64,000 nt of DNA from Streptomyces umbrinus (GCF_030817415.1 NZ_JAUSZI010000002.1:12127501-12191500), one strand, 5' to 3'. Positions 17,755 to 26,810 are shown, counted from the first letter of the stretch. Notes: generated by a model from the sequence alone, not told the origin. Program-made: numbers and translations.

Positions 17755-18286
17755 GCGGGCCGGTTCCCTCCGGCGTGTGGTTCAGCGCCCGGGTCAGTTC
17801 ACGGTTGGCGGCGCGTGCAGCGTCCAGTTCCTCGGTTCGTTCGTCCAACTGTCCTTGCACGTAGGCGAGTTGTTGTTCCAGTTCGGTGATACGGCGCTGA
17901 AGCTGGTCGAGGTCGGCCGGGGCACCGAGGCCGGATTCGGTCCAGACCGTCGTGCCCAGCTCCTCGGGCAGCCGCTTTTCCAACTGCCGGACGCGTGCCG
18001 TCAGCCGGGCGTTGCGTTCCAGGGCGTTGGCGAGGTCGGTTTGGAGCGAGGCTCTGCTCACGGCTGCTGTTCTGCCTGCCTCGGCAGGGGTGGTTGCCGC
18101 GGCGTGGGCGCGTTCGAGCAGGTCGCGGTGGCGATAGAGGAAGGTGCGGTCGACACGGGCGGTGCGGGCGAGGCCGGACACAGTGATGTTCTGACCGCTG
18201 CGCAGGGCCGCATCCAGGGCCTGGAGGACGCGTTCGCGACGGCGGGCGGAGTCGGCTCGTTTGCCCTCGATCATCGGGCTGGTCAC
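17720..18286 (-). CDS. tnpC: TnpC-like protein (DUF6262) of the Tn554-type unit
   Basis: 188-aa accessory protein of tyrosine-recombinase transposons. An N-terminal basic HTH-like part (RRRERVLQALDAALRSGQNITVSGLARTARVDRTFLYRHRDL) is followed by a long heptad coiled coil (SLQTDLANALERNARLTARVRQLEKRL, LDQLQRRITELEQQLAYVQGQLDERTEELDAARAANREL). In Tn554, TnpC affects orientation and efficiency of transposition without being a recombinase. Start GTG 18286 overlaps the tnpB stop as GTGA, so it is coupled to tnpB. Confidence 0.8.
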   Translation of the reverse strand: MTSPMIEGKRADSARRRERVLQALDAALRSGQNITVSGLARTARVDRTFLYRHRDLLERAHAAATTPAEAGRTAAVSRASLQTDLANALERNARLTARVRQLEKRLPEELGTTVWTESGLGAPADLDQLQRRITELEQQLAYVQGQLDERTEELDAARAANRELTRALNHTPEGTGPPTPRRPRPRSG

Positions 18287-18342
18287 GCGGTGGGCCTTTC
18301 GGGACGTAGGTCGGGCAGGGGCTGACGGACTCTGGGCAGGCC

Positions 18343-18634
18343 TGTCGCCGTTCGCATGAAAGTGCACCGGCCGGTACGCGCGAACGTGCACAGCGCGCCG
18401 TACTCCACAGCGCCGGGGCCACCCGCCAGCCAGCCACCCCCGGGACGGACACCGCCGTCAAGGGTGGGGCGGAGCCCCATCGCAGGGCGACGCCCGTAGG
18501 GCGCCCTTGACGGCGGTGTCCGTCCCGCATCCTGACGAGTCGGGTGGCCCCGGCGCCCCCACCAGCCTGAAGAGCCAGGCGAGCGGTGCACTTTGAGTTG
18601 TACCGAGCGGTGCACGTTCGGGTGTACGCCGACA
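18343..18634. mobile_element. 292-bp MITE-like element inside tnpB
   Basis: AGGCC occurs immediately on each side (18338-18342 and 18635-18639), a 5-bp target duplication. The ends are 35-bp inverted repeats (18343-18377 and 18600-18634, 27 of 35 matching, both starting TGTCG and ending CGGTAC). Removing one repeat plus the element deletes 297 bp, restores VSLGLPRVRQPLPDL at the TnpB end and keeps the frame. It encodes nothing of its own, though the tnpB frame stays open through it. It must be moved by a transposase elsewhere; the 5-bp duplication and TIR length recall Tn3-derived miniature elements, but the TGTCG ends differ. Confidence 0.82.
18410..18556. repeat. Nested palindromes in the centre of the MITE-like element
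   Basis: Outer arms of 15 bp (GCGCCGGGGCCACCC at 18410-18424; complement at 18542-18556) enclose perfect 23-bp arms (18442-18464 and 18504-18526). The 39-nt loop holds a further small hairpin (TGGGGCGGAGCCCCA, 18465-18479) and GGGCGACGCCC. The whole element could fold into one long branched cruciform or RNA structure. Confidence 0.85.
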
Positions 18635-21058
18635 AGGCCGAGAGAGACGACCTGGCGGGTGCGGCGGACGACCTGGACGGCTTGCTGGATCTGGGCGCGG
18701 TCCTCGTCGGGGAGCTCATCGACGTCGGCGCGGACGCGGCTGATGAGGCGACGGACGCGGGTGATCTCCTCGTCGGACGGCATGGCCTCGCCCTTGGCCC
18801 AGTCATCGGCGCTGAAGGCGGCCAGGCGTTCGCGGCTGCGCAGCAGGTCGGTGAGGTAGGACTCCAGGTCGGGTAGATAGGAGACGTCGGTGCGGAAGTG
18901 GCCGCAGCCCACGCAGCGGAAACGGACGGGGCAGTCGTGGCCGCCGGCGGCGACGTTGGACGGCTCGGTGCACAATCCGTAGGGAACGGCGACCTCGCCG
19001 ACCGCCCGCCGCGCGTGCTCGGAGTCCAGGACGAGTTGGGCCTGGCGCCAGATCCGGCGGCCGTGCCGGTCGAACTGCATGGCCGTGACTCGCTCGACGG
19101 CCTCCCGCCGTCGTTGCTGGCCCACCCGGTAATAGCCCTGTGTCGTGCTGAGCTGGCGGTGGTCCATCAACTCCTTGAGCACGTCGGGTCCGACGCCGGC
19201 GTCGGCGTGCCGCTGGGCGTAGCTGTGCCGGTAGGCGTAGAGGAAGACGCGGGCCTTATCGAAAGGGATCTGCTGGTTTGTGCGCCGCCCGTCGGTTTCC
19301 ACAACGACGTTGACGTAGAGGTCGGGCAGTCCGTTGACCCAGGTGCGGTGCCACTGGGCGAGCAGGTCCTCGCTGATCGTCTTGACGCCGTGGGGGTTTC
19401 GCATCTGCGTGGGCAGCAGCGCCAGGTCCTTCGTGGGAGTATTCGGGAAGCGCCGTCGCACGGTCTCCTGCTGCCGGGTGATCAGCGCGGCGGTCGCCGC
19501 GGCGATGGGCAGGCGCCTTCGCAGGCGGTGGGACTTGTAGTTGTCGTAGATGAGGACGGGCTGGCCGTCTTCATCGGCATCGAGGCAGTCCCAGCGCAGA
19601 TAGCTGACCTCCTGGGACCGGCGCCCCGTATCGATGATCAGTTCCACCGCGATCCTGATGTGCGGGGGCGCGATGGCATCGAGCGCGTCCAGCTGGGAGC
19701 AGAGCTGCCGCATGACCTCCTGGGGGAGGTCCTTGCCGGCCTCGGAATCCTCTGCCTCGTCGGGATGTCCTCTTCTCTGAGGACCACGTCACCGGGCAGC
19801 CCGTCCAGCGGCTGGCCGGGGCCGGTCAGCCCCAGGGAACGCATGCGGCGCAGGACCTGACGGAACTTGGTGATCCGCTTGTAGCGGCCGTCCGCGGACA
19901 AGGCGCCCTCCTGCTGCAGGAACGCCTGCCGGTGGAGAAAGGCGACGATGTCCGACCGGCCCAGGCGCCGGGGGTCCATCCCGTGATCGTCCCGCTGCAG
20001 CCGAAGGCTCTCCGAGAACTTCGCCAGGTTCTTGATGCCGCCTTGGACCGTGGTGTGCGCGCTTGCCGCGGCGTTGCGGGAGTTCTTCAACCGCCCATGC
20101 CTTCGCCGCTTCACGCAGCCAGGGCTGGCTGATGTCACTGAACCGGAGGTGACCTCCCATCCCGAAGACCACCAAGTCCCAGATGTCCTTGAGGCGTTCA
20201 GTCTCCGGCGTCGCGCCGAGCCGGTCGATGCTGGTCGTGAACGTGGCCACCAGCTGGCACTGCAGCCGGGTCAGGCCCGCGAGGTCGATCTCGGTGATCG
20301 ATCCGACCTGCTGGCGGCGGGCCGTGTCACACAAGGGCCTGAGCGAGTGGTCCTTGGTCTTGGCCCCGGACCGGGTCCGCTCCTGCAGACCAAAAATGAT
20401 CTCTGCGACCAGTAGTTCGGGCAGACCGCGCAGGTTGATCTCGCCGGTGATCGTGACCGGGCTCGTAGTCCTGCGCCAGGTCTCCTCGTCGGCCACGCGG
20501 CCGTTGCGCGTCTCGACGCTGAGCCGGTTGCGGTGGGCCATGCAGTACGGGGTGCGCTCGTAGTCCTTCTCCCGGTCGCAGGCCAACACCTGGCAGATCC
20601 CGAACGACGGCAGTGCGACCACACCCGGCCGCCGTACGAAGTCCAGGATCGACAGCCCGCTGACCCGCTGCTGATGCAGATGCGCGTAGCAGAACGGTTC
20701 CTGGCGCTCTTGCAGGGCCGCGGGCAGTCGCGAACGCAGCAGGCGTCCTTGCCGACGCAGCGCCAGGTCCGTTTCGCCGTGGCCAGAAACTCCTCGACTG
20801 GCACCCCGGAGGCTTGCCAGTGGAAGTCGCAGGTGTCGCACAGACCGTGGGCCATGGCGAACTTGAACGACGTCTTGCGGCAGCCCTCCACCCGGCAGGC
20901 CACCCCGCCGAGCTGAACATGATCCTTCGGGAAGATCAGCCGGCCCACGGCCGGATCCCACTGCATCAGCTGTAGGAACGACGGCTCGATGGCCTCCCGC
21001 ACCAGCCGCAACCGCAGACTGCGGCCTTCCTCGACCTGAGCCGGCACCACCAGGAGGC

Positions 21059-22225
21059 TCATCGCGCGCCGTCCTCGCCGAAGGCCAGCCGAGGTGAGGG
21101 GACACGCTCAACGGCGTTGCGCAGACGCTCCCGCCCCGGGTGCAGGTAGGGCCGCGACGATTCCGGGTGCTTCTGCCCCAGCAGGGCCTGCACCTCATCC
21201 AGCGTGCCGCCCGAGTCCACGACGTTGCTGGCCATCGCATGCCGGCACATCCGCGGCGTCACCCGGCGCCCGAGACCGGCCCGCGCGGACAGCGACTCGC
21301 ACGGCTCCCCGATCGCCTCCGCACTCACCGGCGCCCCAAACGGCGGGCGGAACAGGTTGACCAGCAGGAAGTCGCTGCCACCTGCCTCCAGCACGGCGTG
21401 GCGTTCCACCGCATAGAGGTCGAAGGCGCGCACCACGAGGAAATCCACCGGCATCACCCACGACTTCTTCGACTTCGACCAGGCGTTGTTCTCGTTCTGC
21501 CGCCGCACCACATGGACGTGAGCGCCCTCGATGTCGCACCCCAGCGACCGCGAGTCCGCCATCAGGTGCAGGTCACTGCGGTGCAGTCCCGCCGTCTGCC
21601 CCGGCCGCAGTCCCACCCGGGCGAGCAACAGCAGCGTCAACCGGTCCCGTGCCGAACGGCAGGACCGGAACATCGCGACGACCTCCTCGTCGCTGGCCCG
21701 GTCCACTTCGCTCTCCGGCTCCTGGAGCCGATGCCGGGCGCGCAGCCGGTAACGCAGCCCGCCGCTCTCACCCCTGGCCTCCACCGGCAGGTCGCGATCG
21801 TCGCCGAGCTCGTAGACCTGCTCCAGCACCCAGGCCGGCGCCTCCTTGTTGACCACGGCGTGGACCAGGAACATCCGAACCGCCGTGAGCACCTTGTTGA
21901 TCCGGCCGTCGCCCCGCACCGGCCGGGCTCCCGGGCCCGGAACGACCGTCCGGCGCTGGCCGCCATTCCCCGAAGTCCAGCCCAGCCAGATCATGAACAG
22001 TCCCATGTCGCGGGCGGCGGTCCGCCAGTCCCGACCGGTCCTGTCACACCAGCGCAGGAACAACGAGAGGCCCTCCGCATACGCCTTCGTCGTCGTCTCC
22101 GCCCGCCCCCGCGCCAGCCGAGTCTCGCTCAGGAAGCGATCGGGGGCCTCAACCACCCGTACCGCGTCGTCCATTACCGTCCAGTACCGGACACCTGAGG
22201 GCATCCGGACAGGAAAAGCACGCAC
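21059..22225 (-). CDS. tnpA: TnpA-like tyrosine recombinase
   Basis: First gene of the Tn554-like transposition unit, 388 aa from GTG 22225. An earlier in-frame start at 22276 is possible, but the added residues look non-native. An N-terminal SAM-like core-binding domain (TTTKAYAEGLSLFLRWCDRTG) precedes the catalytic domain: Arg in LLLARVGLRPGQTAG, MCRHAMASN, then LGQKHPESSRPYLHP with the Tyr nucleophile. It breaks and rejoins DNA at the element ends through a covalent phosphotyrosine. It is near the right element end and overlaps tnpB by ATGA. Confidence 0.85.
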   Translation of the reverse strand: MRAFPVRMPSGVRYWTVMDDAVRVVEAPDRFLSETRLARGRAETTTKAYAEGLSLFLRWCDRTGRDWRTAARDMGLFMIWLGWTSGNGGQRRTVVPGPGARPVRGDGRINKVLTAVRMFLVHAVVNKEAPAWVLEQVYELGDDRDLPVEARGESGGLRYRLRARHRLQEPESEVDRASDEEVVAMFRSCRSARDRLTLLLLARVGLRPGQTAGLHRSDLHLMADSRSLGCDIEGAHVHVVRRQNENNAWSKSKKSWVMPVDFLVVRAFDLYAVERHAVLEAGGSDFLLVNLFRPPFGAPVSAEAIGEPCESLSARAGLGRRVTPRMCRHAMASNVVDSGGTLDEVQALLGQKHPESSRPYLHPGRERLRNAVERVPSPRLAFGEDGAR

Positions 22226-22354
22226 TTGTACCCCTGCTCCACGAGTCGACCGCAACGATTCACCGCAGAGCCACACCCCCTGAGAACCGCTGCCGCACCT
22301 TCAACGAGGGCACGGCGTACGACGTCACACCACGCTCAGAGAACCCCCAGAGAA

Positions 22355-22473
22355 TGCATGGCGGCCACGGCCAGGTCCATCCAGAGCGCGGTGACGTCGC
22401 GGCCGGTCCGCGACTGCAGCCGGACGCTGTCCTCGGCTCGCCACAGCACGGTCCGGTGGCCATCGACCTTCGG
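22355..22473 (-). pseudogene. ATP-dependent DNA ligase, upstream segment (5' part of split gene)
   Basis: The minus strand reads PKVDGHRTVLWRAEDSVRLQSRTGRDVTALWMDLAVAAMH, matching the nucleotidyltransferase region around the catalytic KVDG lysine of ATP-dependent DNA ligases. It is cut at 22473 (TAA follows immediately upstream), so the first part of the gene is lost. At 22355 it meets the 11.6-kb element. Fused to 10730 it continues in frame into RHLPPGVILDGEAVV. Confidence 0.82.
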
Positions 22474-22636
22474 TTATGCGCTGCTGAGCTGTCTGCGGCT
22501 TACAGCGCGGCCCATTTGATTGCGGGATGGCTGCAACCGAACACCGCCAGGGCGGCATGTATGCGGGCATGAGGACACCGCACCCGTGCGTTCCCTCCGC
22601 CGGAGGTACGACCGGCGCAAGACCGCATGGCAGCCT
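22474..22636. other. Spacer of unclear origin
   Basis: About 160 bp between the ligase stump and the next gene stump. No gene or IS end recognised. Confidence 0.35.
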
Positions 22637-22940
22637 ATGACTGGGCTGGAGCAGCGCTGGATACGAGCCCGCCAGAAGGAACGTGTCCAGCGTCGGGCTC
22701 GGATCGCTCTCATTGCGGCCGGAACACTCCTGCTACTGGCAGGGCTGACGTGGCTGGTCTGGCGCGGCCCCTACGTCATCGATGCCAATTACATCAACCG
22801 GACCGAGCTGATGAAGGGATCGGCAGCCCTCGTCACCGGCCTGCGCACCGCCGTCGTCGCCTTCCCCGCCGCGCTCGGCGCAGGCATCGCACTGCTCTAC
22901 ACCGCCCGCACCTATCGGCCGACGCGACGTGCACCGCACT
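22637..22940 (+). pseudogene. N-terminal stump of a membrane pentapeptide-repeat-type protein
   Basis: From ATG 22637 the frame reads MTGLEQRWIRARQKERVQRRARIALIAAGTLLLLAG...VWRGPYVIDANYI...LMKGSAALVTGLRTAVVAFPAALGAGIALLYTARTYRPTRR. This is the two-helix N-terminus that in Streptomyces precedes a cytoplasmic pentapeptide-repeat domain. The repeats are gone; about codon 100 the sequence joins the DUF402 gene fragment. Confidence 0.65.
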
Positions 22941-22946
22941 GGGCGG

Positions 22947-23465
22947 GTGTGGAGTGAGCAGGCGCTGCGTGTCATCGCCGATTCCGGTGAGGCTCTGGTG
23001 ACCGCCTGCGTGCCGGGAGCGGAGACCCGCTGGCCCGCCCTGTATGCCAAGGCCCATTCCGACGGGGACCGTTCGGTGCGTAGGGAGGCGTTCGAGGCGT
23101 TGGCGGCGGGGGAGTGGGAGCTCGCGGACGGCCGGTGGCAGGAGACCGAGCTGTTGCTGTGGAAGCCGCCGGCCACATGGTTCAGCATCAACGCCTTCTC
23201 CACGCCGACTGGGCTGCGGAAGTGGTACGTGAACCTCGAGCACCCCACCTGCCGCAGGGCGGACGGGTTCGACACCTTCGACCTGACCGCGGACCTGGTC
23301 GTCGACCCCGACCTGAGCGCTCTCACGTGGAAGGACGAAGACGAGTACGCGCACGTGCGGCGGCTCGGCATCATCACCGACACCGAGCACCAGGCCGTGG
23401 ACGTCGCCCGCACCCGGGCTGCACGCCGCGTCGCGACCGGTGACGGTACGGGCGAACTCCGTTGA
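22947..23465 (+). pseudogene. DUF402 (FomD-like) protein lacking its first residues
   Basis: The frame reads VWSEQALRVIADSGEALVTACVPG, then LLWKPPATWFSINAFSTPTGLRKWYVNLEHPTCRRADGFDTFDLTADLVVDPDLSALTWKDEDEYAHVRRLGII. These are the conserved DUF402 acidic/Trp-Lys motifs of FomD-like nucleotidyl hydrolases. About 20-30 N-terminal residues are absent compared with full relatives. The gene begins exactly where the pentapeptide-type stump ends, so one deletion joined them. GTG 22947 could still start a shortened protein, so residual function is possible. Confidence 0.65.
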
Positions 23466-23489
23466 GGCGGCGCGGGCTTCGCGCGCCGC

Positions 23490-26400
23490 TCATGTTCGAG
23501 GAGCCGGACTGCCGGGCGTGGCCCGGATGCGGTCGAGGTCGCGGGTGTTGTTCTCGGGGGGCCGGGCCCCCGTGTCCGTGTAGAGGGCGTGGGCTTGTTG
23601 GAGGGCGGCCTCGGCCGCGGTGTTCCGGCCGAGTGTGTGCAAGGTGCTGCCCAGGACGGTGAGGGCGCGGGCCTCGCCCAGGCGGTGGCCGGTTTTCTGC
23701 TGGAGGGTCAAGGCGTCACGGGCGTGGGGCAGGGCTGCGGTGGGGTGCCCCTGGGCGGCGTGGACGGCGGCCAGGGCGGTCAGGCCCTGTCCTTCGACCA
23801 CCCGGAAGCCGCTGCGCCGGGCCAGTGCCAGTGCCTGGTGGGCGTAGGCCAGGGCCTCGTCGCGGCAAGTGGCGGCCAGGCCGAGCAGACAGTCGGCCTC
23901 GGCGCGTCTGTTGCCCGTCTCGCGGGCCAGTCCCAGGGCGTGCTCCTGTGTTCTGGCCGCCCACTCGGTGTGCCCTGCCCGTGTGCGTACGTCGGCGACG
24001 GTGGTCAGGGCGATGGCCAACAGACGGCGCCGACCGGTGTCCTCGGCCAGTCGGAGGGAGTGCTGGGCGTACGCCAAAGCCTCGTCGTGACGGCCGAGAT
24101 CGAGGTGGATCTTGGCGAGGAGGTCGAGGGTGGTGGGATTGGTGTCACGGGGATCGGCCGCGAGGCCCAGGAGGGTCAGGGCCTTGCTCAGCCTGCCCTG
24201 CTCCCAGTACACGGCGGCCAGAGCCGGTAGGCGGACGGGCTCGACCGATGCCCCGGCCTTGTCGTAGAGGCGGAGGGCCAGTTCCAGGTGGTCGGCGGCA
24301 TCCGCCAGTCGTCCCATGTCCCGGTAGGTCACGCCGAAGCCGACCCGCGCCTGCGCCTCCACCTCGGGACGTCCCAGGGTACGGGCGATGTGCAGGGCGG
24401 TGCGGTAGTGGCCCAGAGCGTCGTCCAGCTGTGCCACCTCCGCCTCCACCAGGCCCAGGCCGCCGAGGGCGAGTGCCTCGCCCAGTGCGTCGCCGGTGTG
24501 GCGGTGCAGTTCCAGAGCGTGAGCATGGTGTTGGCGGGCCTGACGGTGTTGGCCGATGTCCCAGTGGGCCAGGCCGAGGCTGCGGTGTGCCGCGGCCTGG
24601 CCGAACGGGTCACCGTCGGCGCGGGCCGCCTCCAGCGCGGCTTGTGCGGTGGCCTGCCAGGAGGTGCGCGGCAGACAGAGCCAGAAGTAGCGCAGCAGCG
24701 CGGTGGTCAACTGCCAGGCGAACGGGCGTGGTCCGTGACGGCCGGCGTGGTTCACGGCGGAGAGCAAGTTCTCCCGTTCGGCCTCCAGCCACGTCACTGC
24801 CTCATCCGAAGACACCGAAGACGCCCCCGAGACATCGGCCGGTTCCGGGCCCGCCGGATCGTCCGGCAACTGCGGGTACTGCCAGGGCAGGACACTGCCG
24901 GTCGCCTGTGCGTGCCGCAGGTAGAAGGAGAACAGCCGCTCTAGGGCCGCGGCGCACTTGGCCTGCGACTCTTCGGCCTGGGCCCGTTCGGCGGCGTACT
25001 CACGCACCAGGTCGTGGCAGCGGTAGCGGCCCGTCGTGGGTGATTCGACCAGGTGGGCGGCTGCCAGCGCCCGCAGCAGATGCTTGGCCCGTTGCGGTGT
25101 GGTGTCCAGCAGGGCCGCACCCGCTTCAGCGGTGACGTCCGGTCCGGGTACGACACCCAGCAGGCGGAAGAGCCGACGGGGTTCGGGGGACAAGGAGCGG
25201 TAGGACAGGGCGAAGGCGCCCCGTATCCCGGAGGACTGGTCGCCGTGCAGTTCGAGCGTGGCCAGCCGGCCGTCCGCCGACAGCTCGGCCGCCAGGTCGG
25301 CGATACGGCGGTGCGGGTCACGGGCCAGCTGTGCTGCGGCGATCCGCAACGCCAAGGGCAACCGCCCGCACAGCCGGGCGAGTTCCCGGGTCGCCTCCGG
25401 CTCGGCGCTTGTACGCTCGTTGCCGAGGACCGAGGCCAGCAATGCCTGCGCCTCGGGTGGGCCGAGGACCTCCAGGGTGAGCTGATGGGCGCCGTCGCGG
25501 GCGACCAGGCCGTCCAGCCGGTTGCGGCTCGTCACCAGCACTCGGCACGAGCGGTCGCCGGGCAGCAGCGGGCGTACCTGCTTGGCGGAGACAGCGTTGT
25601 CCAGCACGATGAGCATCCGTCGGCCGTCCAGCAGGGAGCGGTATTGACGGATCTGCTCGTCCTCGTCGGCAAGGATGTCCTGCGGCTCCAGGCCCATGCT
25701 GCGCAAGAGCCGGCTCAACGCCTTACCGGGGGAGAGGGGTTGGCTGTCGGGGTCGAAGCCGTGCAGGTCCAGGTACAACTGCCCGTCGGGAAAACGTGCG
25801 CGCTCCCGGTGGGCGAAGTGCACGGCCAGGGCGGTCTTGCCCACCCCGGCCGTGCCGCTGATCACAGAGATCGCCACGGAGCCACAGGACTGAAGGACAT
25901 CCAGCCGGGCGAGTTCGGCGGCTCGTCCACCGAAGGGCGCGACATCGTGCGGCAGTTCGGAGCGCACCACCCTCGCGGGCTGTGTCGGTGCGGCGAGGCC
26001 GGGCCCGCCCAACAGGATCTGCTGGTGCAGGGCTTGCAGTTCCGGGCCGGGGTCGACGCCGAGTTCGTCGGCGAGGTGCTTGCGGGTGGTCTCGTAGCGC
26101 GAGAGGGCTTCGCCCTGGCACTCGCTGCGGTAGAGCGCGGTCATCAGCTGCCGCACAGCCCGCTCGTCCAGGGGGTTCGCCGCGACCAGGGCGCGTAACT
26201 CGCCCAGCGATGCGTGGTGCCGGCCCAGGCGCAGCTCGACATCGAGACACTCCGACTGTGCCGCTCTCCGCTCCCCAGCCAGTTGACCGCGTGTCTCCTC
26301 GGCCCAAGCGCCCGCCAGACCCGCCAGGGCCTCCCCACGCCAGAGCCCGAGAGCCTCCCGTAACAGGGCGGCGGCTCGCTCGTCCACTTCCCCCACCATC

Positions 26401-26723
26401 GCGCGCGCCTCGGTCACCAGACCTCGGAAGCGATGCAAGTCCACTTGTTCGGGGGCCACTTCGAGCAGATAGCCGCCAGAACAGCGCACCAGTCGGGTGG
26501 CGCCCACCGCGGTGCGCAACCGCCCGATGTAGCCGTACAGCACATTGCGGACCGTTTCCGGTGGATCCTCGCCCCACACCCGGTCGATCAACTGCTCGGC
26601 GGGCACCGCCTGGCCCGCCCGCTCCAGCAGCACCGCCGCCACACACCGCTGCTTGGCGTGCCCCAGTGCGACGGGCCGGCCGTCGGCCGACGCCTCGACC
26701 GGGCCGAGTAATCGGAACTCCAC
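23490..26723 (-). CDS. SARP-NB-ARC-TPR transcriptional activator (AfsR type)
   Basis: 1077-aa pathway or pleiotropic regulator. An OmpR-like winged helix (about 1-90, LLGPVEASADGRPVALGHAKQRCVAAVLLE...YGYIGRLRTAVG) precedes a bacterial transcriptional activator domain (95-240, HHASLGELRALVAANPLDERAVRQLMTALYRS). The NB-ARC ATPase follows with Walker A GTAGVGKT at 290-297, Walker B-like RRMLIVLDNAVS and GLPLALRIAA. The C-terminal half holds about eight TPR units. AfsR-type proteins bind direct heptamers and activate target promoters. It is divergent from a small secreted protein, with a matching direct-repeat box between them. Length and frame are intact. Confidence 0.92.
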   Translation of the reverse strand: MEFRLLGPVEASADGRPVALGHAKQRCVAAVLLERAGQAVPAEQLIDRVWGEDPPETVRNVLYGYIGRLRTAVGATRLVRCSGGYLLEVAPEQVDLHRFRGLVTEARAMVGEVDERAAALLREALGLWRGEALAGLAGAWAEETRGQLAGERRAAQSECLDVELRLGRHHASLGELRALVAANPLDERAVRQLMTALYRSECQGEALSRYETTRKHLADELGVDPGPELQALHQQILLGGPGLAAPTQPARVVRSELPHDVAPFGGRAAELARLDVLQSCGSVAISVISGTAGVGKTALAVHFAHRERARFPDGQLYLDLHGFDPDSQPLSPGKALSRLLRSMGLEPQDILADEDEQIRQYRSLLDGRRMLIVLDNAVSAKQVRPLLPGDRSCRVLVTSRNRLDGLVARDGAHQLTLEVLGPPEAQALLASVLGNERTSAEPEATRELARLCGRLPLALRIAAAQLARDPHRRIADLAAELSADGRLATLELHGDQSSGIRGAFALSYRSLSPEPRRLFRLLGVVPGPDVTAEAGAALLDTTPQRAKHLLRALAAAHLVESPTTGRYRCHDLVREYAAERAQAEESQAKCAAALERLFSFYLRHAQATGSVLPWQYPQLPDDPAGPEPADVSGASSVSSDEAVTWLEAERENLLSAVNHAGRHGPRPFAWQLTTALLRYFWLCLPRTSWQATAQAALEAARADGDPFGQAAAHRSLGLAHWDIGQHRQARQHHAHALELHRHTGDALGEALALGGLGLVEAEVAQLDDALGHYRTALHIARTLGRPEVEAQARVGFGVTYRDMGRLADAADHLELALRLYDKAGASVEPVRLPALAAVYWEQGRLSKALTLLGLAADPRDTNPTTLDLLAKIHLDLGRHDEALAYAQHSLRLAEDTGRRRLLAIALTTVADVRTRAGHTEWAARTQEHALGLARETGNRRAEADCLLGLAATCRDEALAYAHQALALARRSGFRVVEGQGLTALAAVHAAQGHPTAALPHARDALTLQQKTGHRLGEARALTVLGSTLHTLGRNTAAEAALQQAHALYTDTGARPPENNTRDLDRIRATPGSPAPRT

Positions 26724-26792
26724 AGCGTCCCCCTTTCCCCGTGTACCCCTCCCATTTTGTGCGCAGCGGGGACCCTGGGGTGAGACAGGCGC

Positions 26793-26810
26793 TCAACGTC
26801 TTTTCAACAT
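26793..26810 (+). promoter_or_regulatory. Candidate SARP box (direct heptamers, 11-bp period)
   Basis: TCAACGT at 26793-26799 and TCAACAT at 26804-26810 are direct repeats with starts 11 bp apart, the one-helical-turn spacing used by SARP activators. The box lies in the 153-bp gap between the SARP gene and the secreted-protein gene, 67 bp before the latter's ATG. A clear -10 is not visible at the classical 8-bp distance; TACAGA further downstream is the nearest candidate. Confidence 0.5.

Larger units (their letters stand above)
18283..21062 (-). pseudogene. tnpB: TnpB-like tyrosine recombinase, frameshifted
   Basis: Large (about 900 codons) second recombinase of the tnpABC unit, starting at ATG 21062 inside the tnpA stop (ATGA). 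The N-terminal zinc-ribbon-like region (CRVEGC...LCDTC) is in one frame. It shifts near 20730 (SGLSILDFVRRPG onward), shifts back near 20070 (AHTTVQGGIKNLAKF) and shifts again near 19760. The final frame keeps the catalytic core: Arg in IIDTGRRSQEV, RHSYAQRHAD, ELMDHRQLSTTQGYY, then a CVGCGHF zinc ribbon. A 292-bp insertion lies in its last 100 codons without breaking that frame. Three shifts indicate an inactive gene unless they are base-call errors. Confidence 0.8.
10731..22354. mobile_element. 11,624-bp Tn554-like element inserted in a DNA ligase gene
   Basis: Bounded by TTCTCTGGGG-TTCT (inward from 10731) and TTCTCTGGGGGTTCT (inward from 22354), a short imperfect inverted repeat. Joining 10730 directly to 22355 restores an open ligase frame (AVAAMHRHLPPGVILDGE) with no base lost or duplicated. 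Absence of a target duplication is the known behaviour of Tn554-type tyrosine-recombinase transposons. The right third holds tnpA, tnpB and tnpC. The cargo is a deoxyribosyltransferase-like gene, a WYL regulator, an FAD-linked oxidoreductase, two ABC exporter genes and a CadD remnant. tnpB is broken, so it is probably no longer autonomous. Confidence 0.85.
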
